From positions 54,367-118,366 of the forward strand of contig QKWP01001063.1 in the NCBI GenBank assembly GCA_003550325.1: a stretch of DNA of 64,000 bases, read 5' to 3'. The position numbers were made by a program, and so were the translations under genes. Below, in pieces: positions 22,916 through 33,371 of the stretch (position 1 is its first letter; the number at the start of each line of letters is the position of its first letter). The notes under the pieces are model-generated. The model worked only from the letters and a program-made list of their open reading frames with translations. It made no database searches and was not told the origin of the DNA. The stretch comes from Gigaspora rosea. Lineage: Eukaryota; Glomeromycota; Glomeromycetes; Diversisporales; Gigasporaceae.

Positions 22916-23376
22916 TTTAGTTCCATTAGTAAATTTTTAATACATTTTGCATAAATTTGGTTAAATGTACGTCAAATTGCTTTTAAATATTTAATAATAT
23001 AAATAAATATTTCTGCAAATTTTAAATGACGTGTGTCATTTTTCAATTGATGCGTTAATTAATAATTGAAAGAATTTAAAAACATGACGCATAACATAAA
23101 TATATTTAATAAAATAAAGTTATTTGCAAATATGTGATATTGTCACCTGTGATACAACACAATTCTTAAAAAAGTTCGTTTATGTTAGGTTAATAGGGTG
23201 AGTGCCTAAGTTTCAGGTTTTAGATAGTCATATAGTAAAATCGTTCAAGAAAAACTTTTTGCTAATGTGTGAAAGGTTGAGAAATAAGCGATTTTTGACA
23301 AAAGAGAATTTTCCTGATCGTTCTACGTTACACCTGATCTTGAAATCCGCTGTCATGTATATGACAAATAACATAT
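22916..23376. other. Spacer
   Basis: Includes GATATTGTCACCTGTGATAC (23137-23156), the right-hand mirror of 20884. A 60-residue frame at 23202-23384 is less AT-biased but unassignable. Confidence 0.35.
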
Positions 23377-23384
23377 ATATATAG

Positions 23385-23955
23385 TAGTGCTTCGATCCAT
23401 AATCCAATCAATTCGGATAGATCCGATAATTAGGATTAAATTCGAATATCCGTTTCCTTTTAATTTTAAACGGATAGATCCGATAATTCGGATTAAATTT
23501 GAATATCCGTATCCTTTAATTTTTAAACGGATAGATCCGTAATATATGTCGGATTAAGGACATCTTATATACTGTATAGAGACTATGCTGCAAACTATAT
23601 AATTTGACATATTACAAATTTGTCATGTTACATATAAAATCAAAGCTTTGAAATAGAAATCGTCGTTACTGTACGTCTTCAAAGATATTTATTACTGTAA
23701 AATCGATCTATTAATGATTCAATTCATTAACAAAATAAGGAATGTTATGTTTGACATACTTGTTAACCTATACTTATATACATTACTATTTATTGTACGT
23801 ACTCACGCACGTACGCATGTACCTATATTTTGAAATCATGACCTGATTTATCTGATTTGTTAATTATTTTTACGTATTGAATTCGATAATCGGATTCATG
23901 AAAACCAATCCGAATTTAATCCGGATAACTGTTGAAAAATAGATTCGAAGCTCTA
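23385..23955. mobile_element. 571-bp non-autonomous hAT-like element with 8-bp target duplication
   Basis: Exact duplication ATATATAG at 23377-23384 and 23956-23963. Ends TAGTGCTTCGA (left) and TAGAGCTTCGA (right, other strand) form the terminal repeats. Subterminally, two tandem copies of about 64 bp with CGGATAGATCCGATAATTCG lie at 23410-23535, mirrored at the right by AATCCGAATTTAATCCGG. No ORF of note. An 8-bp duplication with short TIRs and subterminal repeats is the hAT pattern. The duplication is AT-rich, which slightly lowers its weight. Confidence 0.8.
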
Positions 23956-24161
23956 ATATATAGCAATAATTTTTGCTTTCATTATTTCACTTTTTATTAT
24001 AAAAGATATCTCGTTATACAATAAATATTGGACAATATTATTTGTTTCCTCTGTTTTTGCTATTTATACCCCAACCTATATACTGTAATATAATTTATAT
24101 ATATATAATATCATATAAAATGTAAATAATTATTTATAGCTTTTAATTTAAGATGTTGGCC

Positions 24162-24388
24162 ATTGCTATTCGTACCTCTCATTTTTGCTATTCATACCCT
24201 TTTCTATATCGATGACTAATTATTATAACCATAAAAAGTGTTTAATTTTATAATTTTAGTTATAATATTTTTATATAAAGTTTATATACTGTTTTGTACT
24301 ATAACAATATTATATAACAATTGATTAATAATATTTTTTATATGGGCAGAGGGTATGAATAGTAAAGATGGGAGGTATGAATAGCAAT
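24162..24388. mobile_element. Inverted-repeat element with GCTATTCATACC ends
   Basis: The left end reads ATTGCTATTCGTACCTCTCA and continues with TTTTTGCTATTCATACCC; the right end is its inverse (GGGTATGAATAGTAAAGATG, then GGAGGTATGAATAGCAAT). Each end therefore carries two copies of GCTATTCATACC. A further copy at 24051-24071 suggests an older outer boundary near 24033. A related end (TTTGCTATTCATACCC) recurs at 32918-32938. No ORF. Confidence 0.6.
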
Positions 24389-25516
24389 TATTGTATTAAA
24401 TTTTATTTTAGCTGTTTGAAGTTATTATAATTTCATTTTACGTTCCCTTACGAAGCTTAAGCGTGGTGATAATCACATTATTGATTTATCGAAATCCTAA
24501 GACGTAATGAACGTTCTGATTGGCCTGTTTAATTTTAAAGAGGAGCTTTTGGAGCCGGAGTGGGGAGAACGTTAAACGAAATTGTAATTTCGAACAGCTT
24601 ATTGTATCAAAATTATCTGATTTACATTAGAATCTACATAAATCATATCTACCGATTTGGTTTGACCCCAAAATTAGCCAATCATGATCGAGAATTATTT
24701 GCTGTTAAAACGGTCTTTTAAACTTACTTTTAATCTATAATTAAGTGTATAGAATATTTTAATATCTAAATGTTTTAATTATTAGCTGAAAGTAAGTTAA
24801 AAAGGTAGTTTTCCTGAAAATTGCTTCCGAATTCACTCTTACCCATTATACAACCAATCGTTCAATGACAAACCAATCCTTCACTACCCGAAATACCCAA
24901 TGCTTTAACAACTAGTGATAGTACTTCCTTTTACAGCTTGGCGTAGCCGTTTTTTAATATTTATTGCTTGTTTGTCTCATATAGAGGCCAAAAAAACTAT
25001 TTTATTCGAATGTTCGTTTGTTGTCACTTAATAGCAGAAGTTTGTGTGACCGTTTATCGAGAAAAGTCCCCTGAAAATCAAATCGGTGGGTATGTTGCAG
25101 AGTTGAGTACGCTGATAATTCTGAGCTTTTCTGAGTTGAATATGATTTACTTAATAAATATTAAATAAATTATAAGTTAATTAACAAAAATTAATTAAAC
25201 ATATAACAATTAATCGCGACTAATTTATAATGAATCAGGAACATAATATCTATAAAAATCAGTAGAATTTTTTTATTCTCAATGATGTGCGCCATTAAAT
25301 TTTTTTGTTTTCTACACTTTCTTACTATAAATCGCTTCACCTATTATTTATTTAATATATATATGCATTACCTCTCATTACTTTTATTATTTGGTTCCCA
25401 AAACGTACGTACGCATATGTGAATATGCATGTGTGTTATATTTATAATCCCTTTGGAATAGAGAGAGGGTCAAGTTTCTCGAATCATTATGTTATTAATG
25501 TGAATCCACCCTTTTT
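24389..25516. other. Spacer without a gene
   Basis: No recognised coding sequence. A 66-residue frame at 24968-25168 lacks an ATG at its start and is not called. The stretch is poorer in mobile elements than the sequence to its right. Confidence 0.4.
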
Positions 25517-25544
25517 GCACGATGCACGATGCACGATGCACGAT
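25517..25544. repeat. (GCACGAT)4 microsatellite
   Basis: Four perfect tandem copies of the heptamer GCACGAT, notable for their GC content in an AT-rich setting. Likely to vary in copy number. Confidence 0.9.
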
Positions 25545-25799
25545 GAATGATTGAAAGCATTTTTGTCTTATCCTTACCCAGCAGGATGTGTGTCGCTACT
25601 GAGAATAATTCACTTTTTGCAGTAGTTTCATATGTGGATGCAGTTTAAGGTATAAAACACCTCAGACTACCGGAGTAAGCCACATTTTTACCGTAGATCA
25701 AATAGAATTTAAAGTACAAAATATCATGTCTGGTCAATGTTTTGCATTTATCAATCAATATTTTAGATATTGGCTTCACTTTTACTATGCTATTAGGGC

Positions 25800-26054
25800 T
25801 ATACATGTTGGCAAAATCCCAAATTACTAAAAAGTTTGGGATTTGTCCACGCCCAAATCTCAAATACATCCCAAATTAATTTCTCAAAAACTTTATTAAT
25901 AATCTTTGTTTAAACAAATAGTAGATATTCTTATTGTTATAGATAATATATTTGCAAAATTTTAAGACTACTTTTTTTTTAATTTAATCTTTTACAAATA
26001 GCAATTGTTTTTTTTTTGAATTTGGGATTTGCCCGTGTTTTGCCAGAAAGTATA
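25800..26054. mobile_element. 255-bp non-autonomous hAT-like element with 8-bp target duplication
   Basis: Exact duplication ATTAGGGC at 25792-25799 and 26055-26062. TIRs: TATACATGTTGGCAAAATCC at the left, and TATACTTTCTGGCAAAACAC for the right end on the other strand. CAAATCCCAAATT motifs lie just inside both ends. The minus-strand open frame 25645-25869 crosses the left boundary and is therefore chance. Confidence 0.8.
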
Positions 26055-26092
26055 ATTAGGGCACAACGACTCATACAAATGAACAAATACAT

Positions 26093-26227
26093 ACTTGTTA
26101 TTTAATGGATATCGGTGAATACGGTGTATTCCACAGATTAATAGTAAAGTCACGTGGCCGAAGGCCACGTGGTTTACTATTATTCTGTGGAATGCACCGT
26201 GTTCACCGATATTCATTAAATAACTAG
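26093..26227. repeat. 135-bp near-perfect palindrome, CCGAAGG centre
   Basis: Arms of about 67 bp face each other across GGCCGAAGGCC at about 26157-26167. Outer arms pair TTATTTAATGGATATCGGTG with its inverse, then GTATTCCACAG and TAGTAAA likewise. It directly abuts the left end of the element at 26228. The minus-strand frame 25992-26216 lies largely within it and is an artefact. A palindrome of this size would be genetically unstable if old, so it is probably recent. Confidence 0.8.
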
Positions 26228-26347
26228 TTTATCCCATGGGTATGACGTAACAACGCGTGCAACACAACTCAGCTACTGTAGTAATTTAACCTTTATTTCA
26301 ATAATTGACCTATTATATTTATTTTTTTAAAAAAAAAATAAAATTGA

Positions 26348-26584
26348 ATGCAAAAAACAGTTAACCGAAGAAATTTTCAAATTGCAGAGAATCTCTCGTG
26401 TAAAGAATACTACAATAAAAAGTGTTTTAAATGGCTGTGCCTCAACCAGTTTCATAAGCTATCAAGTATGAAAAACGAATTTAAGAATTTAATTCTTCAA
26501 GCTCAAGCTCTCCTATTATCTTTGGAACCTTCGGCACATTCAAGACTACTCTTGAATGATATTTTTAAACGTTACTCGCTTTAA
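26348..26584 (+). CDS. Hypothetical 78-aa ORF inside a TIR element
   Basis: ATG-initiated frame of 78 residues, basic N terminus, KCFKWLCLNQFHKL in the middle and a Leu-rich stretch (LILQAQALLLSLE). The composition is more protein-like than neighbouring random frames. I recognise no family. Its place inside inverted repeats suggests a fragment of an element-encoded protein, or captured sequence; it is too short to be a transposase. Confidence 0.3.
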   Translation: MQKTVNRRNFQIAENLSCKEYYNKKCFKWLCLNQFHKLSSMKNEFKNLILQAQALLLSLEPSAHSRLLLNDIFKRYSL

Positions 26585-26699
26585 ACCTTTTAGACCATTA
26601 AAAAACGTGATAATAATATAAAAATAAAAAAAATAAATAATATTTTAAATATTTAAATAAACCTTTTTTTTTATTGAATGAAAAATTAATAAAGTACAT

Positions 26700-26910
26700 T
26701 AAAATTCTTCATCTGCCTATAACAATTTTAAAACCTTTAGTATCTAGTAAAGTCCTTCACCTGCTTACAACAATTTTAAACCCTTCGTCTGTCTATGACA
26801 ATTTTAAAACTCTTCGAATCTATTATAGTCATTTGTCTTTCTATGACAATTTTAAAACCCACCAGATCTAATAGTCTTTTCGCCTGTCTATGCCAATTTT
26901 AAAACCTACG
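26700..26910. repeat. Minisatellite with CTATGACAATTTTAAAAC units
   Basis: Five copies of CAATTTTAAA start at 26723, 26771, 26799, 26847 and 26894 (spacings 48, 28, 48, 47), each preceded by CTGYCTATGA-like sequence. It looks like a 48-bp unit with one shortened copy. The open frame across it is a repeat artefact. Confidence 0.65.
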
Positions 26911-27065
26911 CCCTAGTAAATATGACTATTTTAAGACCGGTAAAGAAATACTAAGTCTTGTTGATTACATAATCTTGAGTTTAGTTCACGATCTTTAACT
27001 TTTAATTAGGGTTTACTGTAAACAAAAATTTTAACTGTTAAAAGATCAAAACTTAACGTTAATCA

Positions 27066-27117
27066 CACCGGTCTATATGAAAATCATGTAACACATGATT
27101 TTCATATAGACCGGTGA
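27066..27117. repeat. Perfect 24-bp-arm hairpin
   Basis: CACCGGTCTATATGAAAATC followed by ATGT faces its exact inverse across a loop of only about 4 bases, just inside the right end of the 26228-27169 element. Confidence 0.85.
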
Positions 27118-27169
27118 AAATAACCTAGGAAAAAAAGCACGGGTTGTTACATAGTACCCATGGGATAAA

Positions 27170-28056
27170 ACCTATTTTAGAGCTTTTAAGCGGTAACATT
27201 ATATGCACCAACAGTTGTGAATCTATTATATTAACTAAATATTATAGCACTTTTGGCTGACGTGGTTTGAAAAAGTTGCAGAACAGTAGCACATTATGAA
27301 ATTCAGAAAATTTGCAAAAGCCTGAAATGATTATACTAGAATTACATTATAATGTTGCTTATAAAAACAACAAATACAATTACTCTTGAGCTTATATAAG
27401 ATTATATGTTAATATACGTAGTTATAGTAGTTGCTGGAGCAAAGCATGATAATGTTGTGAAATTAATTAATATTATTGGGTTCTAATTTATACTCCTCAA
27501 ACTATAAATAATCAAGGATATCACTGTACAAAACAATAACCACAGAAGCATTATCTTTATCCAAAATTTCTATTAAGAATTCTAAGTTTTTATTTTATTT
27601 GTATTCTTTTTTATTAATTAATTACATCTTTAAATGCATTATGCTTTAAGATCTAATTTTTGTTAAGAATTTCTTTTCAAGTTTCAATTCTCTTTCTTCT
27701 AATTCAAATTTTTTTCTTTTAAAAGAAGAATATTTTCTTCTCAAATTCAGCTAATACATCTGAGTTTTCAATTTTTTAATCCTTCTTATTTACTTTGATT
27801 TAGTAGATAACTCTGCTTTACTAACAAAATTGAGAGGGGGTTTTTTTTTGCTATAAAAATCATATTTAATTAATCTATTATTAAACTATATGAATTATCA
27901 TTATCAGATTGTATTTCAATAAATATATTAACCTTTAATATTCAATTAATAACTTAATTGATGATTCAAATAAGATCTGCAAAATTACTATATTGGGACA
28001 ATAGTAAATTTTGGGGATAAGTACAATATAACTTTTTATTATATGCTGGAATCTGA
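27170..28056. other. Spacer without a gene
   Basis: AT-rich, with pyrimidine-rich stretches around 27660-27780. No coding or element signal is recognised. Confidence 0.45.
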
Positions 28057-28396
28057 GCAGAGTTCAATAAAAAGTAATTTTTTTATTAAGTTAACAACTA
28101 AAGTCAACTAATTAAAAGTTGTAGAGCTTACTAAGATGCATCTAATGGTAGTTAGATAATCCAAATTGGCCTACTGAATAAAAACGATTGGCTAACTATA
28201 AAAAATTTTAATATAAATAATAAATTGTGGTTACATTGAATTTTATATAGTTGGTCAATCGTTTTTAGTAATATCACAGTAATCACTAGACCAATTTGGA
28301 TGACTTAACTACTATTATATGTGTTTCAGTGAGCTCTACAACTTGTAATTAACTTTGGGTATTAACTTAATAAAAAATTACTTTCATTGAACTCTG
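28057..28396. mobile_element. 340-bp foldback element with long inverted arms
   Basis: Left arm GCAGAGTTCAATAAAAAGTA and right arm TACTTTCATTGAACTCTGC pair. The similarity continues inward for roughly 150 bp on each side (GAGCTYACTRARAYRCAT, CCAAATTGG, AACGATTGRCYAACTATA), leaving a short AT-rich loop near 28205-28235. No ORF and no clear target duplication. Confidence 0.7.
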
Positions 28397-28500
28397 CTTA
28401 ATTGTTTTTTGTAACTTTTTTTAGGTTAAAAGTTAGTTATATATATCACAATAAATATATTAAAGGGAACTTTTTTAATATTTACATTTTTTAATAATAA

Positions 28501-28641
28501 GGGCAGTGTCATTAATCACCTGATTATTTTTTATCAGAGGCCTACCCCCCTATTTTTAATATACATATAGTCAGGTTCTTATATATAATTTCAACTTTTT
28601 TTGACCCCTCCTAGAAAATCACCTGATTTTTGTTACTCCCC
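28501..28641 (-). mobile_element. 141-bp MITE, TAA target duplication (family A, second copy)
   Basis: Flanked by TAA at 28498-28500 and 28642-28644. It aligns along its length with the inverse of 8696-8842, including GTCATTAATCACCTGATTAT, TATCAGAGGCCTACCCCC and TATAGTCAGGTTCTTATATA. Two copies with independent TAA duplications establish it as a mobile family. Confidence 0.8.
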
Positions 28642-28644
28642 TAA

Positions 28645-29623
28645 AGAAATTATTATTTAATTTAAAAATATGCAATCATATTTGGTATCCTAATTATAAA
28701 AATTTGGGTGCTAAAGATACTGATTAAAATTGAAAAAAATAATACCAAGAATCTTTTTTTTTTTAATACATGCATTTATATTTAATTATAAAAATATATA
28801 ATTCAATTAATTTAATATTAGATATTTACAAGCAAACTGTTGTATAAAGTTGAATAATTATAAAAATTTTTATATGGTAAACTAATAAGTTTATATCACT
28901 TTATCATTATTATTTATACGTACAGTACTCTTTTTTTACAAGTATTACACATTTATTTGTCAGCTATTTGTTACCTGTGCCACTAAATTTGGTTATTCTA
29001 TAACTATCTTTTAATTAATTTGGTAACAAATATCCATGTGATATTTAATAGTGACACTTTTTATTGGATATATAGTAACAATTTTAAGAGATATACTTAA
29101 TAATTTCATAATAATACTTTAATATAAAATATTTTGGTTTTTTTTTAACAAAATAAAATTGGCATGTATATACATATATTATATTTAAATTTAATTTCTA
29201 GTTATTGTATTCAAAAACTGTTATATCTAATTTAAATTACTATTAACTTTGACTCTGTTAAAAAAGATCATAAATATTTTTTAATAATAAAAAGTTTATG
29301 ACAATTTAATTATAAGTTATCATATAGTAGGTAAAAAAATACCTGTGCAGTAGTACAGATATTAAATATTTGACTTATCTACTGATCTATACCCTTATCA
29401 AATTAATTTTTTTATAACATTATTTACTTTTATTGTTATATGGATTTGAAATAAAAAATAACCTGGTTCTATAATGATATAAATAATATAAACTTGAAGT
29501 TAGTTTCTTTAATTAGCATTTATATATAAAATTTTTTAATATTATCAATTATTTATAGTATTAAAACAGAAAAATCAAAAGAAAAAAAAAACTGTACAAA
29601 ATATGTTCAAATTTTGGTATGGC
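28645..29623. other. AT-rich spacer without a gene
   Basis: No coding frame or recognisable element. Confidence 0.5.
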
Positions 29624-29631
29624 ATTAATAA

Positions 29632-30019
29632 TATAGGTCTGACTCAATGAATAATATTCACTGAATATTCACTGAATATTTACTGAATATTCAATATTTG
29701 AATATATTTTTTCACTGAATAAATATTCAAATATTTAAAATTTCACTAAATATATTCATTAAATATTCATTGAATATATATATATATATATATATATAAT
29801 TTTATAATTTTATTTTATTTTTTAATAATTTATTTGCAATTTTATTGGCTAATTTAAATGAATAGTTATACCATTTTTAAAATTGAAATATATTTAATAT
29901 TCAATGAATATTCAACAAATATTTGAATATCATTCAAAATTTTTGAATGATATTCGAATAATAAAATGTTGAACGAATGAATATTTGAATACTTATTTTT
30001 TGACCAAGTCAGACCTCTA
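29632..30019. mobile_element. 388-bp non-autonomous hAT-like element with 8-bp target duplication
   Basis: Exact duplication ATTAATAA at 29624-29631 and 30020-30027. Ends are TATAGGTCTGACT and, on the other strand, TAGAGGTCTGACT. The interior is crowded with GAATATTCA words in both orientations (ACTGAATATTCACTGAATAT and variants), probably subterminal binding repeats. A truncated relative lies at 52886-53025. Confidence 0.8.
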
Positions 30020-30027
30020 ATTAATAA

Positions 30028-30370
30028 CATGGCCATAAGAAAATATAAATTATACTAAAAATTTAATAAAAACTATGTTTTGTTTTACAATTAAGTTTAT
30101 TGACATAGTATAAATTATATTGTAAATTAAAAACTATATGACTATATATTTTTGTTTAGTAATTTAAATTAGCTAAACAATAATTAAACCAATAAAGCAA
30201 GTATTTAATTATATAGTTAATTTGATACAATCAGATTACTAAGCCGTACTAGTAGTTTAACACTATTATATATAATTTTACTATATAAAGTTAGAAATAG
30301 GAGCAGTTATAATCAATATATGGTATATATATACAAATAGATACATATAAAGGTTTAAATTCTAGTTAAT
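30028..30370. other. AT-rich spacer without a gene
   Basis: No feature recognised. Confidence 0.5.
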
Positions 30371-30371
30371 A

Positions 30372-30795
30372 CAGTTTGTGACATTTAAAGACTAAAACAC
30401 GTGACTTGTCCTATTTTGAAAAATTTAATAGTAAGTTTTAATATTTTCCTGATTTCTTAAAATTTGATTGGCTAAAATTTAATTTTTATATTTTAATTTG
30501 CTAAAATATAATTGGCTAAAAATTTTAGAATTTTAATTTTTAAAATTGACCAATCATAGAAGACAAAATCACATGATTTGTTCTATTTTTGGCAATTTTT
30601 TTACGTATCATATGAAAATTAAATATCTTTAAAATATTATAAACTAAAAACAAATAATAATTTTTTGAAAAACAAAGTCGTTAAATTGTAATAAACTAAC
30701 TAAACTACAAATTAGCAGCTTTTTTTTGAATATCTTTTCTGTATCAAGAGCTATTGGTTTTTAAAATTATTTTAGTCTTTAAGCGTCATGAACTG
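30372..30795. mobile_element. 424-bp mariner-like non-autonomous element, TA duplication
   Basis: Flanked by TA on both sides. The left end is CAGTTTGTGACATTTAAAGA and the right end (other strand) CAGTTCATGACGCTTAAAGA, both continuing CTAAAA. Ends starting CAGT with TA duplication are typical of Tc1/mariner/pogo elements. The right half aligns with the inverse of 42555-42800 (GTATCAAGAGCTATT and ATTATTTTAGTCTTTA). No ORF. Confidence 0.7.
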
Positions 30796-31135
30796 TATAA
30801 GATTTTTTTTGAGAATTCTAATTCAGGCTATTATTCAAAATAACGCTCCTAGGTGTTTATTCAGTAAACCGAACCCAAAAAATTTCAAATTATACAATTT
30901 AATATGTTAATCATGATGTATCAATTACTATACAATACTTATTAATAATTTCAGAACTTATTTTGAGCTATACTCAATTTTCTTTTACAATAATAATGAT
31001 ATTTTTGTTTATTATTTTTAAAAAACAAGACAATTACCCACTTACAATAATTACTTGTTTTAATTATTTAGTTAGTATGGGCATATTAAATGCCACTAGT
31101 ATATTTTAATAAACTTACTAGTTATCAGATCCGGC

Positions 31136-31525
31136 ATTGCTCGGGAATATGGTTTATTGGTTCAGTTTGATTTGAATAAACCAGCTTGGATTTAAATGAA
31201 CCCAGATTGGGTTCAAATAAACTTAGCTTGGATCCAATTGAATCTGATTTGGGTTTAAATGAATCTGATTTTGGTTCAAATGACTCTGTATTGGGTTTAA
31301 ATGAACCTAAATTGGGTTTAAATAAACCTAATTTTGGTTTAGCTTGAATTCAAATAAACCTAGTTTTTGGTTCAAATGAATCTGGTTTTGAAACTTGATT
31401 TTGGTTTAAATAAATTGGTTTTGGAACCTGATTGGGTTCAAATAGATCTAGTATAGGTTCAAATTATTTGGGTTTAAATAAATATAACTTGGATTCAAAT
31501 AAACCTATTTAAATTTAATTTAAAC
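31136..31525. repeat. Degenerate GGTTTAAATGAACCTGATTT minisatellite
   Basis: About 15 irregular units of roughly 25 bp (TTGGGTTTAAATGAACCTRA and variants), each itself nearly palindromic (GGTTTAAATRAACC). The array continues after the SINE insertion at 32193-32255 (AATAAACCTGGCTTGGTTTA). Confidence 0.7.
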
Positions 31526-32192
31526 CCCTGGGTCGGATAGTGCAGTAGTTAGCGCTCCGGGTCTTATTTACAAGATCGCCAGTTTGATTCTAGTAGATGA
31601 CAAAAACCGTATTAGGATCACGAATAGCAAAGATCTATAATAAGGAGTCGAACATCTCTCCTGTTTCTGGACTTGGTACTACAACAATAACGAGTTGCGT
31701 AATATAGCTACGGGGTCATGTAGCATTTAGAAAAGGAAAAAATCTGACAAGAAACGTTATGAACATAAGGACCATCCACTATAAAAAAGGAAAAAGACAA
31801 ATGAGTATAAAAACAAGGATACCGACTGAATTAGGAAGTAGAAAATTAGGACCTAACACTATACTGACTGAAAAATGGAAGTTGCTCTCGGGACAAACAA
31901 TAAATGGCCAACCGAAATAGCGATCCAGCGAAATATGTAGTTCCTTAAAGCTGCCTATGATCCAATAGGTGCACTGGACATGGTTAACCTGCTAGAGTCA
32001 GCTAAGAAAAACAGATGATTGGAGAGAGGTATAGATTAGGAAAATCCTACTGTATATATAAAAACGACCTTTGAAATTAGATAGTCAAATTAAATAGTAA
32101 ATGTAGCCCGATATGTAATAAAAACTTCGATCTTAAATAAATGAGCGCCAAACATGGCCCAATAGTCTTAGAGCTAAAGGGTTAAAAAAAAA
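31526..32192 (+). mobile_element. 667-bp tRNA-derived SINE-like retroposon with 14-bp target duplication
   Basis: Exact duplication AATTTAATTTAAAC at 31512-31525 and 32193-32206. The 5' 80 bp resemble a tRNA gene: an A-box-like GATAGTGCAGTAGTTAGCGC (31535-31554) and a B-box-like CCAGTTTGATTCTAG (31588-31602). The 3' end carries AAATAAATGAG and an A run at 32184-32192. No ORF. The tRNA-like head lacks good acceptor pairing, so it is not a tRNA gene. It has split an older minisatellite. At 667 bp it is long for a SINE. Confidence 0.85.
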
Positions 32193-32255
32193 AATTTAAT
32201 TTAAACAAATAAATTTTAAAATAAACCTGGCTTGGTTTAAACTATTATGCCACTG

Positions 32256-32590
32256 AAATTGATTTTTGAAAAAGGTCTATTTCGTCTTCATTATAGAAAA
32301 TTAAAATTTTTTATAAGGAAGAGCAAATAAAATTTATAGATATGTTTCTTATAATTTCGTCTATTCAAAAAAATATCAAATAATTTCGTCTTTCAAGTAA
32401 AATAGGTCAAAAACAATTTCGTCTTCAAATTTTAATTTCAGGTTTTAGAACCCGAAATGCTTTCATCCTCATGTATAGTTTAAATTAAAGTTGTTATTTT
32501 ACTATAGTTTTTTTATTGTAAATTTTTAGTATTAAATATTAGATGATTGCTATTTGTACAGCAGGTGTATATATACATATAATTAATATG
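32256..32590. other. Spacer without a gene; repeated TTTCGTCT words
   Basis: TTTCGTCT occurs four times (about 32280, 32357, 32387, 32428) amid AT-rich sequence. Probably an eroded tandem repeat. No coding frame. Confidence 0.4.
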
Positions 32591-32655
32591 GGTGAAGTCA
32601 ATAGAAATGGAACAAATTTATCTAATAAATTTGTCCCATTTCTATTGACTTCACC
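32591..32655. repeat. 65-bp foldback
   Basis: GGTGAAGTCAATAGAAATGG then ACAAATTTA pairs with its inverse at the right with one mismatch, around a 5-base loop (TCTAA). Confidence 0.85.
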
Positions 32656-33371
32656 TCATATCTCAATATTCTGATTATATAATAGCTTTTGTGATTCTAA
32701 CAAAAAATATTCTTTGCAAAATTTTAGTATAACTATAACCTTTTCTAACCCAAAGCTACTTTCACTCTAACCTTAAACTATTAATTTTTTATTTATAATT
32801 TATATATTATACAACAATAAATTAGTATTTGTATATATATATTTGGTATAAATTAAAAAATTTTTTAAATATTATTAATTAAATATAAATTTAGGGAATT
32901 ACTTTTTATACCTTCCAAATTTGCTATTCATACCCCCCAGCCCGGCCTCCAACTCTTCTGACCCAGTTACATGTAATGTAGTATAAACTGAGATCATGTA
33001 ACTTTCAAATTCTTGCATTTTGACCAATAGTTAGATTATACAAAATCTGATCATGTGATCTGAATAACAATAATAGCTAATCAAAATTTAAACCCGAAAT
33101 AGGTTTAAATTTAAACTACAAAATAAGTTACTGTTGAAGGGTTAATAGTCTTATTAGATCTAACATCTAACTCAAATGTTTATACTAATTTAATAGTTTC
33201 ACTTGGCACTTAGTCTGTAAACTTGATACATTTTACTAATAGTTTATTTACTAAGAGATATACAATTATACAAGTTCATTAATACAAAGTTATTGTAAGT
33301 ACAAGCTAAAGCTAAAAGCTATTAAGAGTGTAAAAGCTAGGCACTTCTCCTTTAGAATCGATGCCCTATTT
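32656..33371. other. Spacer; fragment of a GCTATTCATACC-ended element near 32895-32945
   Basis: At 32903-32938, TTTTTATACCTTCCAAATTT then GCTATTCATACC matches the ends of the element at 24162-24388, so a decayed relative probably begins or ends here. AGGTTTAAATTTAAAC near 33100 resembles the 31.1-kb minisatellite. No gene. Confidence 0.4.

Larger units (their letters stand above)
26228..27169. mobile_element. 942-bp TIR element with TTTATCCCATGGGTA ends
   Basis: The left end, TTTATCCCATGGGTATGACG then TAACAACGCGTGC, is mirrored at the right end as TTTATCCCATGGGTACTATG then TAACAACCCGTGC (other strand), giving about 33-bp TIRs. It contains a short ORF (26348-26584), a minisatellite (26723-26905) and a hairpin (27066-27117). 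No target duplication is evident. The AACAACCCGTGC end resembles sequence near 10812. Confidence 0.65.
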
